DNA of 64,000 nt, from NCBI GenBank assembly GCA_050084515.1, contig CM114275.1:17050001-17114000 (forward strand). Direction: 5' to 3'. This document shows, piece by piece, positions 12,168 through 24,500 of the stretch. The notes below the pieces were generated by a model that was given only the letters and a program-made list of their open reading frames with translations, was not told where the DNA came from and searched no databases. The number at the start of each line of letters is the position of its first letter. Within the stretch, counting starts at the first letter, position 1. A program made the position numbers and the translations under genes. Source of the stretch: Blasia pusilla (Eukaryota > Marchantiophyta > Marchantiopsida > Blasiales).

Positions 12168-14826
12168 CTAATTCTTACGCCACTTTCGCCCCATTATTGA
12201 TTTGCCATATACATTTTTCCTTTTTTCCCGTCGAGTGGGTGGTGTAGCCAACATATCTTGAAGGACCTTGGACCTTGTCTTCCCTAGTTCTCTACACTCC
12301 TCCATGGTGGGAGATAAACCCGTGTGTCGTGGAATATTTTTGGGCCTTATGTCCATGTCACCCACAAGAAGTTCCATGTTTGATTCCGCCATGATTTGAG
12401 TGACATCAAGTTGGGAGGAATTTGGCAAATCTCTTTCCACCTCCCCGCACTCGGCAGCATCAGCTACTTGGCTCGTGGGTGGAGGAACAAACCACTCACC
12501 GTTGATCTCATGGAGATCTTTTAGAATCTGGCTATCAAAAATTTGATCAATGGAATCCATATCATCCAATGAAGCTAAACCCCCACCGTGTATATTGTCC
12601 TCCTCTCCATTCTCCATTGAAATCCTCTTCTTTCCCTTTCTACTTCTTGGTACATATGAAGAAGCAACCTTCAAAATATTTTTCCTCAAAGCAAAAAGGT
12701 CATGGGTAGAAGGTCTCTCAATGGATGAACCTCCAACAATAGGATCACGATCATCACCAGCCAAACCCCTTTTGGATGTCTCATGACAATCCAAAGCACT
12801 ACCAACGGGGGTAAAGAAAACATCAGGTGTAGAGATATGGGATATACTATCATTTATGCATCCCACTTGGCTACACAAAGTCTCTACAATACCCACAATG
12901 TCAACTACAACGTCTCCTAAATCATCCACTCTATGAGCTCGTGCCATTCCCTCCAATCACCCTCCAACATCTCTGATGAAACTTTCACCAAGCTCGGAAT
13001 ACCTTCTGTATGATGATAAATATCACCTCCGGTAATTCCAATCTCACCACCACCACCACCACCACCATACACAGTAGCTGGAATGCCTTCCAGAATTGCA
13101 GCAAGAGAAGGTACTCCAGGGCCAACCTCTGGTAGTCCAACTGAAAGTAAGGTCTCTGTATGCAAGGGAGGAGACTCACCAACATGTTCCCCATCCACAT
13201 GAGAGCTACCCTTAATTATCTGTCCTTGAATCTCAACACACGAAGAACCAACACCACCACACACACACTGGTTGTGATACTTTCGATCACTGCACCACTA
13301 CAAGATACTCAATAACAACTTCTGGTGCTCCAGCTGAAAGTAAAGTCTCTTCATGCGAGGGAGGAGACTCACCAACATATTCCCTGACCACATAAGAGCT
13401 ACCATTCAAGATTTCTCCTTGTGGAAGGTTCATCTCGACACATGAAGGGCCAATGGACACATCACAACTCCCAGGTGCTGGAATAGTTTCCTGTGCATCA
13501 GTAGTACATGGTGGAAAATCTAGACCAACCTGGTCTTCAACCATCACACAAGGGGTCTCAATAGGGGAAGAAGAAGGGCGATGCCGATATTTTTTTTTTT
13601 TCTCTCTTCTTCAAGGACTTGGATACATGTAGAAACCCAACCTTGGAGCAAGAGTCACCTCTCATAGATCTCGTGCGCACTCCGACCTTTCTAACTTCTT
13701 CCACATGCGTCAAACCAATATGGTCCTCCCTACTCTCACCAAAATCTTCTACACTCCTTGCTGTAAACTTCTCAATAGCAGGCTTACAAGCCAACTTACT
13801 TCGTCTCTTTGGGCGCAAAACTTGAAAGTTACTTATATCATCACATTCATCTCCTTGAGTGGTTTGCTAGAGCTACTCCCTAATGTAGATTTATGTACAT
13901 TCCTCCTAGACCAATCTAAATCCACATTCTTCTTCTCCCTTGGGACATACTTGGAAGCTCTTTTTTCGCAAACCTCTTTGACCTCCTCCAAGTTTCTTCT
14001 CTCCAACCATTCATTCCATTGCTGCCTAGCCATGAAATCTGAGTACTTGGCTTGATCTCTTTCAAGCCAAGCCATTAAGTTTTTTTTTTCTTTCGAGCAA
14101 TCCAAGCTTGTGTCTCCTTCAATTTTTGAGATCTCTCATCTTTAAAAATGGCAGGAAGTACACCCAAACATACTCCCTCTTTCTTCTCCTCTACTCCCCA
14201 AAGTTTCTTCACCAACTCCAAATGAAGAAAGTAATTCTTCCCCCTCCCACTCTGGTCTGCAGAACCAGGTTCACTAGCTCTCTCAATGGCAACCAAGCAT
14301 GCTAAGACGATCACATCCATCATCAAATTGCTTTCACCGCACTCTCGTACTTTCACAAGACACATGTCATACTTTTCTCTATCCAATAAGTCATCCTAAT
14401 CTTGGATACCAAGGCACTTGGGGAGATCACATCCATTAAAGCCAACAATGTTGGCTTCTTGAACAAGTGTGGGATGACAGGATCTCGTTCCATTGTCAAC
14501 CATGTCTCAGACCAATATTGTCTAAATCTGTATAATTTTTCCCTCTTCATCTTTTCTAAACGTCGGATAGCATCTCTTGATTTTCTCATCAAATCTTTCT
14601 CTCTCTGCTTCTCACTAATGTTCCTCTTACGGCCCTTCACACGGTCGTTAGGATGCCTACCTGCATTTTCCAAAGGTACTAAGTAACTTGGGTGTAGGTG
14701 AGGGTGCTTCTTAGTTAAGTGCTGATTGCACTTTGTTTTGTTCTTTGTAGAGTAAATGCGACTATAAACTAGACACATCCACTTTGCGCCGTCATGCATA
14801 TACCTCCAATAGGTATTTTCCCCCAA
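12168..14826 (-). pseudogene. unrecognised multi-frame gene remnant, possible BED-like finger at N-terminus
   Basis: A chain of - strand open frames runs 14826-14353, 14386-14075, 14105-13833, 13818-13558, 13547-13287, 13264-12917 and 12956-12168. Adjoining frames differ, so either introns or several frameshifts separate them. The first frame begins MGENTYWRYMHDGAKWMCLV and has a degenerate C...H-x4-H arrangement (CNQHLTKKHPH) that could be a BED-type finger missing one Cys. It continues with strongly basic, helical sequence. The middle is Lys/Glu/Trp-rich (WLERDQAKYSDF, WNEWLERRNLEEVKE) and the end is acidic and Ser/Pro-rich, closing in a basic tail. I cannot assign a function; a DNA-binding protein of a DNA transposon is one possibility. 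Confidence 0.4.
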
Positions 14827-14829
14827 TGC

Positions 14830-15781
14830 AAGGCCACAAACTACCTAGGTGGAAACTGAGGTCAGAGTAGACATGGGAAAGGCACTCTTGAAACACATTC
14901 AATAAAGTATCTCAAACCATGATATGAACATGTTCCAAAGGGATAAAACCTAACAAGACCCACTAGTTCTGGGCAATGAACATTCCCACTAAGTGTTTGA
15001 TGTAAAATTTATTCTTAAACCTTGGTATTCTTCTAAAATCTCCCTTGGTTTCAAAGCCCGAATGCCTCGCATTCATCCCTAAACCATCTTACTAAAAGTT
15101 GTGTATCAATCTAAAAGAGGAGAAAAATCAGGCAAAGGGTCCGAAAAAATTTACAATGATTTGAAGCTCAACAAGTAGCCACCTAAACTACCTTTGTGGT
15201 TAGGAGTTAATAGAACCTAAAACAAGAATTTTTATATGCCATCCGATTAGACAAAAAATTCATCTACAACTGGTTCATGTTTGGCGCTAATTCAATCCTG
15301 TTGAGAATATGTTCATCTTTTGTAGGGGTTCTAGACCGAAGGCGATATTCATTAGATCTCTCCTAGGTACGAATTCTACTATACAGTGTTGGATGGATGG
15401 TTATGGATTATTTTCAAATGGTTAGTATACATAATTACAAGAACACTGTGGATAGAGGAAGCAAACATAACTACTATTTTCTTGATCTTAGAATGCTTTA
15501 GAATTCTTGCAGCTCGAGTAGCCGCGAAAAGACGGATTTTTTAAATTAATCCAACTATAGGATGTACGTGAAGCATAGCACTCTAAGGAAATCATTCCTC
15601 CAATGGACCAGAGTAGTACATATAATAATCTTATAAAGATTTGATGTAATATGTATGCACACACGTTGAGCAGGTCTCTGTGCAAAGATCTTGACGGATC
15701 AAGCTTGACTCGTGAGGATATTCAAACGACATCATTTTACTTGACTCCTTCATCTTGTCCCACTTTTATGTCCATGTCCAG
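14830..15781. other. intergenic, nothing recognised
   Basis: AT-rich DNA without supported open frames. A pyrimidine-rich CTTTTATGTCCATGTCCAG at its right edge could be the splice acceptor of the RSH1-like fragment that follows. Confidence 0.4.
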
Positions 15782-15909
15782 AAAGCTATGGCGTTTGCAA
15801 GGGAGGCTCATTTTGGGCAAATGCCATACAGAGGGGAAACATACAAAATCCCCTGTATTCATACAACTCGAATTTTGGTGGCTTTGGTTCCTTTAGAAGG
15901 AAAACGGGA
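15782..15909 (+). pseudogene. RSH1-type RelA/SpoT homologue, single-exon fragment
   Basis: The + frame reads KAMAFAREAHFGQMPYRG and then CIHTTRILVALVPLEGKR. This matches the start of the HD (ppGpp hydrolase) region of plant RSH1 proteins, where an FAREAHxGQ block is followed by CIHTxRILAxLVPxxGKR. Similarity stops abruptly at GKR, a likely exon edge, but no GT donor follows there. A TTTTATGTCCATGTCCAG acceptor-like sequence precedes it. The catalytic HD residues, which lie further downstream in the family, are absent. Family resemblance is clear. That this is an isolated copied or captured exon rather than part of a functional gene is inferred from the lack of neighbouring exons. Confidence 0.7.
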
Positions 15910-16110
15910 TAAAATATATTCAATTTTATTGAAAAGTCCTTGCACAAAAAAGACGACTCTGAAGATGCGGGGATCAGCTACAAACTCTACTTCCACGTCC
16001 GCGAAAGATACTTATGCATTAAGTAGTGTCTCGGCGCCCTAGTTGGATAGTGCACCCATCAGAGAGAGACTGTACTCATTAAGTAGTGCCTGTTGTAGCC
16101 ATCCGCGTGC

Positions 16111-16255
<145 letters not shown>

Positions 16256-16861
16256 CTTGTTGGATTAGAATACTCTAATCAAACAGTTTGGCACGAAACT
16301 CTTATCTGTGAATTTTATGGCTTTCATGCGGCAAAATATTTAATTGGTGTTGGTTTTTGTTAGTGAATCTTTCTCTATCAATATCTTTATTTGCCAAGTT
16401 TATTTGGTGAATGAAGAGAATTCAGAAGGGGATATGCACTTGGTGGAGGAGCGTAGGGCAGGGATACAATATTTTGTGGAATACCATGGAGGAATCCTCT
16501 ACTAAAGATATGGAGTTTTTTTATAGGTTCTTTATCCTTTACCAAGGCCAACTCCTTCTTGTCCAAATCTTGGACTTGCCCTTAAATTCCCCTCATCATG
16601 TAAGTACTGCAAATGTGCCTCCTAAAAGTTGCTGGTTCTGGGTATGTATGGGTAGTGATGAGACGTTGTCTATGCCTGCCGGAATCTGAGATTGTAGAGC
16701 AGAACGAAGTGATTCAATGTTGGTAGTTTTTATCTGCAAGGGATATAACATGCCATGTTGGGGACAGCATGACAGAGAGGGAAGAAGATGAGAGCGCGAT
16801 GGTGGAATAATGATTAATTGAGGATTTGGCGTCTAAAAATGAATGAATCTTTAATTTTGAT

Positions 16862-17410
16862 TAATGTAATTTGAGAGGTTCATCATTAAAATCTGCTATA
16901 GAGCAATCCTTCCATTTTCCCAACATGACATGTGTATATTAAAAACATAAAGTAAAATATAGATGTGGAATTCAAAACGAACGAAGGTCCTGCGTCTAAC
17001 AAGTCCGTATGAAGATCGAACTACTTCAATATAAAGCGGAGTTTGGATTGTAGGGTTTAATTTGAGAGGTTCATCATTAAAATCTCGGGGGCGGGGTGAC
17101 TCATAAGAGGCGCGCTCATAAGCAATCCTTCCATTTGGTAATCATTCAATATTCATCAAGCAAATTCCACAAAACTATCCTATGGCCAACATGACATGTG
17201 TATATTAAAACATAAATTGAAACCAGCTTTGGAAAGATGAATTCTCCAGGAGCCTACTTGATGGGTGGAATGGAGCTTGATGGAATGGAAAGAGATCAAT
17301 ACGGACTCAAACTCTCTTTCATCCCACGTCTCGTCCGATGATCTTGACGTTTTAGGTGTGGTCCTCCATTGAAATGTCTCGTTTGGAACACGTCTAACAA
17401 GTCCGTATGA

Positions 17411-17412
<2 letters not shown>
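16862..17412. repeat. local direct duplications
   Basis: TTTGAGAGGTTCATCATTAAAATCT occurs at about 16868 and about 17060. It is followed in both places by AGCAATCCTTCCATTT and ACATGACATGTGTATATTAAAA, but at different spacing because of an insertion in the second copy. CGTCTAACAAGTCCGTATGAAGA also occurs twice (about 16992 and 17393). No gene is supported. Confidence 0.7.
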
Positions 17413-17441
<29 letters not shown>

Positions 17442-17448
17442 AGAGAGG
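17411..17448. repeat. GA-rich microsatellite
   Basis: Interrupted (GA)n run of about 38 bp, following the second CGTCTAACAAGTCCGTATGAAGA copy. Confidence 0.9.
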
Positions 17449-17644
17449 ATCTTATCTTCGGTTGTAAAAGGCATGGTAGTCGGGGAGAAAATCATACCAC
17501 ACATAGTGAAGACTTCATATGGACTCCGTGGCTACATATCACATAGTGCAAAGGCAGTCTTAAAAAACTTGTCATGTGCAATAGGGGCGGAACTATAGTG
17601 AACGGCAAAGAATAATTAAAAAGTGAGAGTGAATATTCGAGCAT

Positions 17645-17960
17645 ACCTCAAGGGAAAGTATTCCGGATGCACCTCCGTGATTAAGGCGATTCAAAGTTGT
17701 TGAGCTCTAATCAAGTTTGCCACCACGTTTGCCTTCATTTTTGAACCACCAAATCGAGAGAATCATTCCAGAAAAAAGAATCGTAATCTTCTCCCGCCTC
17801 CAACACGAGCGATAAAATAAAACTTAAGATGGAAAGTATTCCAGATCAACCTCCGATTGAGATGATTTACATTCGCCTTTATGTATTCAAGTTTGCCTTT
17901 GAATGCCACCGAGAAGGTAGTCGGCGAATCATTAAGTGGAAAAACATCTTTGTGGAAAAA
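17645..17960. repeat. two diverged tandem copies of a GGAAAGTATTCC-containing unit
   Basis: GGGAAAGTATTCCGGATGCACCTCCG (about 17650) and TGGAAAGTATTCCAGATCAACCTCCG (about 17829) head two similar segments about 177 bp apart. Both contain CAAGTTTGCC further on. A third GAAGGTATTCCG is near 17985. Confidence 0.6.
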
Positions 17961-18330
17961 TAGTGGCTCTAAAGAGTAAAAAGAAGGTATTCCGACTAGG
18001 TAAAGAGAAAAAAAAAGTGAAGGTAGCGGTCCTGGTGTCCTGAGTCTCCCTTAGGCTGCGGCGCCGGAATTGGGCTCGCTCCCTGCTCGCTAGTTGCAAA
18101 AGTGGGTGTCAATCTCGAAATTGAAGAAGGTCATTCAAAGCTAATTGACGGTTGGATCTAAACTAACCCAAATCTACACCGTTCATCCTTATGACCCAAC
18201 TCTTCGTCACACAAAGAAGGTGGGGATCGACTTTGGAGACTTGGAGGCAGCTCATTGGTGGCTGCTAGGATCGAGCCTCCATCCAAACTTTGGAGCGTGA
18301 AAATGGGCACTGAAAATGGGTCGGCGTTCG

Positions 18331-18376
18331 ACCTCCGCGGGTGTCCATGGATCCGCTCATGGACACCCGCGGAGGT
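18331..18376. repeat. perfect 19-bp inverted repeat upstream of the splicing-factor gene
   Basis: ACCTCCGCGGGTGTCCATG (18331-18349) is followed after an 8-nt loop by its exact reverse complement (18358-18376). It ends about 210 bp upstream of the start codon of the CAF-like gene, so it lies in the promoter or 5' untranslated region. It is GC-rich and could form a strong hairpin if transcribed. Confidence 0.85.
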
Positions 18377-18588
18377 TTTCTGCGCCAAAAAACGATTAGG
18401 GATTGATTGCAACTAATTACTCTCGGTCCTTTGCTGCGCCAATTCGAGCCTTTGACGGGTTTAGGGTTCAGTTCACGAGAAAGAAGTAAGAACAGTGGAG
18501 AGCAACGTTGCGCTCTGAGGAACTCCGATGCAGTATGATGCGTCTGGAGTGGTGACAGTGTGGGGATTTTGCGGAGAGGAGAATTGAG

Positions 18589-21516
18589 ATGCAGCTTGTG
18601 AATTGGTCACCAATGCAAGGATCAATTTTCCGGAGCGCGCCTTCCCGCCTGTCGCTCCAGTTCTGCAACACGTTGTCGGATAGAATTTCGCTGTCTCGAA
18701 TTGCATGGTGCGAGAACAGTGCTGCTGCTGGTGATTCCGAACCTAAACCCTCCTCTGTGAACCCTATTAATCCCAACTCAAATTCCTCTGTCCTGTCATC
18801 TACTCTGCTTTCAGGGTCCGTGTTGAATCCCTTCTCTAATGGTCCTCTCTCTCCTCCTCTTTCCAACAGTAGAACTACTAGGCACTCTGTAGAAGAAAGT
18901 GGTCGTAGGAATCTGCCCAACTATGGGGAATTCAGGTCGGTCGGGTCAAGGTCGGATTCGTCTGTGCCTTCCATACCTGGAAAATTCTCGAAGTATTCCA
19001 AGCCCATCAGAAATATACACACTGCCAGTACACCGGCAAGAGTGCAGAGGACGAATAGGAAGAATTTTCGCCGACCAATGGAGAACTTTACAAGTCCTCC
19101 TGCTCGGAGTGACACCGAATCTGCCCGTGATGATGCGACTGGCTCTACTGGGAAAGCGTTAACTTCATCCAACAACCGATTGTCCAAGGCTCCTGAGTCT
19201 CTAAATTCTGGAGAGAAATTGCCCGATTGGATGCTTCAGTTTCAGTTCAGCTACTCCGAAGTTCCGAAAGCACCTATTCTTGGATTCCGGGAAACTCCGT
19301 ACTCGCCTTTCGGTCCGCAAGACCTTCTCACGAGGCCTTGGACGGGGAAAGCTCCTCTGTCACCCCAAAAGAAGAAAGTTCCGGAATTCGACTCTTTCAA
19401 TCCTCCTCCAACTAAGAAGGGTGTGAAGTATGTGCAGAAGCCAGGGCCCTTCCTATCGGGGCAGGGACCGAAGGAGGCGAAGACTAGAGAGGAGATACTT
19501 GGAGAGCCTCTCACAGCAGCTGAAGTGAAGGAACTCGTCGAGAGCTGCATTAAGGGCAATAAGCAGGTCAATTTGGGTAATGCACGTGATCTCTCATTAG
19601 ATCAGTTATGTCGTAATCTTGTTGATGCCTGTGAACCTGTAATCCTTACAGACTGTCTGTGTAGAACAGCAACCTGGAGGACTAACTAGATGGTAGGTGG
19701 CAACCACTGCAGGAAGAGATGGGTTGACGCACAACATGTTGGAGGTCATACACACACATTGGAAGAGAAGTGTATGCTGCAAAGTCAAGTGCAAGGGGGT
19801 TCCGACAGTAGATATGGACAACCTGGTTCGAGTGATTGAGGTATAGCACGTCTCTGGGAAAGCAACTGGCATGTGTCGAAAGTGATCTGCGTGACAGATT
19901 CAGCCGGTGGAGTTTTTGCAGTTATGGTGATGAATCCCGTCTCTCTGTACTTGTGTTTCTTTCCTGAGCTCTAGATGTGCAGAAAAGAAGCAGAAGCGAA
20001 ACACAGTTTGTGTTTGCACAAAGTTGACCGTCCAGAGGTTGTTTGCAGGAGAAAACTGGAGGAGTTGTCATAGAACGGGCAGGTGGTGTCTGCTACTTAT
20101 TCCGAGGTCGGAACTACAATTACAAAGACAGGCCAAAATTTCCTCTTATGTTGTGGAAGCCTCCTGCACCCATCTACCCAAAGCTCATCCAACCTGTTCC
20201 TGAGGGTTTCACAGAAGATGAAGCCAAAGCTTTACGGAGCAAGGGTCGGAAAGTTGCTCCCCTTTGCAAGCTATGTGAGTTATTCTTTTCTCTAAGTATT
20301 GCTGTTTGTCTGCTCTGCTTTCAAGTCTCAGCAGTCACTGCCTGAGGTCCAAATAAAGCCTAAACGTTTTTTTTTTTTCCAAGCTTCACATTTCATATTT
20401 GATTCAAGCCATTTAAAGGGGGAAGTCGAGAGTGTCACGAAAGTAAGCTGCCACCTCCTGTGCCCTAGAATATGTGTGGTACCCAAGCATCTCCTAATTG
20501 TTTTGACACTCTATGTTGCATGCAGCAAAGAATGGTGTATACATGAATCTTGTAAAAGAGGTGAGAGCACAGTTCAGGGTTGATGAGGTTGTCAGGGTGG
20601 ACTGCACCGGCTTAAATCCAAGTGATTACAAAAAGATTGGTGCAAAACTGAAGGTCGCTTGCTTGCCCAACTGCAACCAGTTTGAGTGAATAATTCCCAA
20701 ATCACCCACCAAAGAGACTTTTAGGCTGTTGCCACTGTGCAACAATGCAACTTAGATGTCACTCATTTATCCATCCAAGGACATTTGTTTGTGCGTATTT
20801 TCTATTTCTATTTCTTGGCTACTTAGAGTCCGAGGCTAGAAGTATTCCTCCAGACCTGCTTTAGTATGCAAATTCCCCTCTTCGTTGCTAAACTTGTGCT
20901 GGTCACTGGCTTCTTATCGTTTTGAGGACTTTTGTGGTCACAGGAACTGGTGCCATGTGTCCTGCTGTCTTTTGAAAAGGAGCAAATTATTATGTGCAGA
21001 GACAAAGTTTCCGAGGTAGAGACAGGTCAGCTAAATTCACGAGCAGAGAAGGTAACAGTGGAGAACTGTGGCGAGAGAATAGGAGTAGCGAATAATGGGA
21101 CTGAGCAGTCGTTAGTCCCTCAGGAAATTTCTGAGACTCGGATTGAAATTGAGACTATGATGAAACCGGATGAGACAACTTCTGGTTTGGAATGTAATGA
21201 AGTGCTGTTCAGTGCCCCTCATGTGGATGAGGTCGAGGCACTGTGGCAAAAGGCCATTGAGGAAGGGAAAGCATTACAGCTGGATAATCAAGTGGTGGAT
21301 TCAGATGCCATTTTTGAGAAGGCTGCGGAACTTTCAGTTGCCCTCAACTGCTTGGACAGTAATGGCAATGAGTCAGAGAACATGGTTCATAGTTTAGGAA
21401 ATTATAGAAAGGCAGTTGAGGAGAATCCTGAGCAGGTCCCTGGTATTTCACCATTTGATAAACCACCTATGGGAGGCCTGGCAGTGGATGAACTGGCTAA
21501 ATTGTTGGCTCCATGA
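18589..21516 (+). CDS. CRS2-associated-factor (CAF)-type CRM-domain group II intron splicing factor
   Basis: Five exons join in phase: 18589-19576, 19713-19840, 20049-20274, 20526-20653 and 20944-21516. All introns are GT-AG, and the product is 680 residues. The ATG is the first after an in-frame stop at 18553-18555. The N-terminus (about 1-60) is Ser/Arg-rich and low in acid, like a plastid transit peptide. A CAF-family block follows ([15 protein letters not shown], then a [18 protein letters not shown] motif). CRM domain 1 spans about 300-395 ([38 protein letters not shown]) and CRM domain 2 about 425-510 ([29 protein letters not shown]). The tail is acidic and unconserved, with a [15 protein letters not shown] helix. 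CAF proteins bind plastid group II introns through CRM domains and act with the CRS2 protein. A chloroplast CAF1/CAF2-like role is the best call; a mitochondrial paralogue is less likely given the [13 protein letters not shown] motif. CRM2 ends MCRDK where WRG is usual. Confidence 0.93.
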
Positions 21517-24500
21517 AAGAATACAAGTACAAGCTTTGTTACCACAAACATTCCAGTCACCATTCCAGTATTAGTTATGAGGTAGTAGTGTAGTAGACCA
21601 CCTATTAAAGCAACCTAAGTCCCTTGACTCATGACATGATCATAATCAGTCATTTGACAAAATTTTCAGTTTTTGGACAGTATAACAGTCAAGTGAGGAA
21701 GTTATGTTATGTATGCTATTAAGTTTGTAGAAAAAGAGAAGCGTTCTTGGGCGTGAGCAAGTTGAGTAGAATGTTACTATAGTTGGGGGAGAGGAGTGAC
21801 TTTCACAACCAGCATGTGAAGTGGCTTGAGATACCAATCTCACAGTCAAATTGAATATTTGTGCTTAGTCATGTTCTTGCACTTGTGTGGTGGTCAAATC
21901 ATCAGCTGTGGACATGCAAATCTGTTTTAGTCCGATTTGGTATGCTACAAAGGTTGACAATTGATTAGACATGTGCCACAAACTACAAGGAGGTTGTCCC
22001 GTTCCCGCAAGGAAGATTCCCCAAATTGGCTTTCCTTGTGATTTTTCACGTATCTACATTAGAAGATCACTTGTATGTAGCACAGGAAATTTTTATTAAA
22101 GTTGATATTATTTTCGGTAGAAAATTTAGTTTGAGGATTCACATGATTTCTCCCTTTGATGGTTGTGAGGGTGATTTCAAGTGCATTTTCCATACTAAAA
22201 ATCATACACATGCAGTTTTGTAGGCCTCAATATGGTGTTATGTATGGAGAAATCAAGAGTGAGCTATGTTCACAAGCCATCTTCTATGAGTTTTTCTTCA
22301 AATCTTTTTGAAAGTCATATTGTTTATTAAGTACAGACTCGTGCAAGTTGAAGCAAGATATGTGCATATGTCACTTTCTTAAATTTTGGGGAGGAGTCTT
22401 GGGGAGGCTTTGGGACTATTATAGCCCAAGGGCAGGTTTGGAAAGTCTTATCTTGCCATAGTTAAACCTTCCAAGCACAACCCAAGAGAAGGTGTTATCA
22501 TGCAGTTTTAGGCATGGATTTGACTAAATTGTTATTTAGTGAAATCAGATGATTGCATGTGTCTCATTTGATTTTTAGTGTGGAAAATGCATGCTATCGT
22601 TGAATTGATTATATGCACAATTTTGGTATAGAACGTGCGGTCCCTACGTCTATTGCACATCGTGAGATTTTGTGGGGTGCGTAGCATTCCATTGGGGTGG
22701 AGAATCGAGTACGTGGATTTGTAGTATTTTTGTGTAAGGCGTTGGAGCTGAGTTCATGGTATGTATGTACACTACAAGCAAGGCGGAATGAACAAGACTC
22801 GATTGCCAAATCGTGTGAAGGAACCTGTAGGGTTGTCCGGATTCTTGTACAATGCGGATTGGGGTAGGTGCAAATATGTAGACGATGTGTTAAGGGGTCA
22901 AGCGGGTCAATTTAAGTTGCACGTGGACAAGATTACGGCTCATGTGAGTTCTTTATTCTCATGGTGTGGGTGAATTACGTTAGGAGTGGGTTGCTTGCAT
23001 AAGGCTATAAGAAAATGGGGATGTTGGATTTGGATCCGTAAGGTAGTATGCGGGGTCAGCAAGATGACAGGGAAATGGGGACTTGGAATTGTAGGTGAGT
23101 GGAGTGAGGTAGTGTGCATATCCTTCAAGAATGTGACATATAGAAGTTGAAGAGAAGATTTTTTTTTTGGTGTGGCTATAGTGTTTGTGTTCGAGGGAGG
23201 AAGAGTGATAGCTTATCAGGGAGAGAACGTGATTCTGCCATTCAAGAGAATTACGGATGGGAAGGGTGAGGGTTGTGGAAGGAGAGATCCCTTTTTTGTA
23301 ATCTAGAAAATAGTGATGGGACTCTGGAGACTCTTACGAGTAGAGAATTAGGTGAGACGCGAGTATCGGGGGAAGCGGGAAGCCTATCGCAAATGAAGAC
23401 TAGATGAAAGCTACTTAAAGTGTATGTGTGCAAGGGCATATTCTATTGATTTTTGGTCACGGAAATGAATGTATTAGGACGAAGGACAGCCAACGTTCTT
23501 GAGTGGGTGGGTTCATGTGTTCGGACACTTTTTCGATGCAGACTCTCAGAATCTTAGTCAAGAGGCACTGAGATTTGTTAAAGAATAGAGGGACGAGTGG
23601 TTTTAGTGGAAGACTCTTCCACATTGTGTTGTGAAGCACGCCATTGGTGCACGATTACATGAGTCGCGGGCTTGGGAAACCCGACAAGCATGAGCACAAA
23701 TTGGAAGCTTGAACACTGGTGTGGCTGTTGGGATTGAGTCGCCAATGAGTCCAAGGTGGCTTCAGAGTATGTAGTTAGGATTTTGGACACCAAAGGGGAC
23801 CGAGGAATCAAACCGTTTCTTTCTCATGGAGTCATCAATTTGGGGTAAGGCATGCTTATCCAATTCGACCTCTGATGTTGTGGCACATCCACATTCCGAT
23901 CTTTGGCGCTTAGGGTGCAGAGATCGATCAGACGACATTCCTCTGGAAAGGGATTGCCAATAGTACTTGTTGGACCCCAATAGTACATGCTATTTCTGTA
24001 TGTTCCAACATTCATTGGTGTGTGGTTAAACAAAGAGATTCAATGGTTCTGACTCATACAAGAGTGATTAGGGCCAAGTTCAAACAACTAGCGGCAGTCA
24101 TGATTGACTAATGACTAAGTTGGCAATGGTAAGGAGAGGGAAGGCAGTTATGATTGGACCTGTGTGAGTGACAAATATGTTGATGTGCTTACACTAGCAT
24201 GATAACATGTGGGCCGGGGACTTCATGGAGGTTTCCGCAGTTGGTTGCTTGTCGCCTCAATGGTGTATGGGGAAGTATACATGCATGCACGAAGCTAAGA
24301 GGAGATGGAATCAAAAGAATACTAGTGGGTAGGTGTAAGTGTGAGAGTAGTGGCGGAGGAAGGGTTGGGTGCCTCAAAAATCCGGCTTACACCAATGTCA
24401 GTGAGTGGAAGTTAATACAAAGGTGGGTACTTCCCATTCCATCCATCTAGAGCGGCCAGGCGATCCGGAGCGATGTCATTGACAAGAGAGACACAACAAC

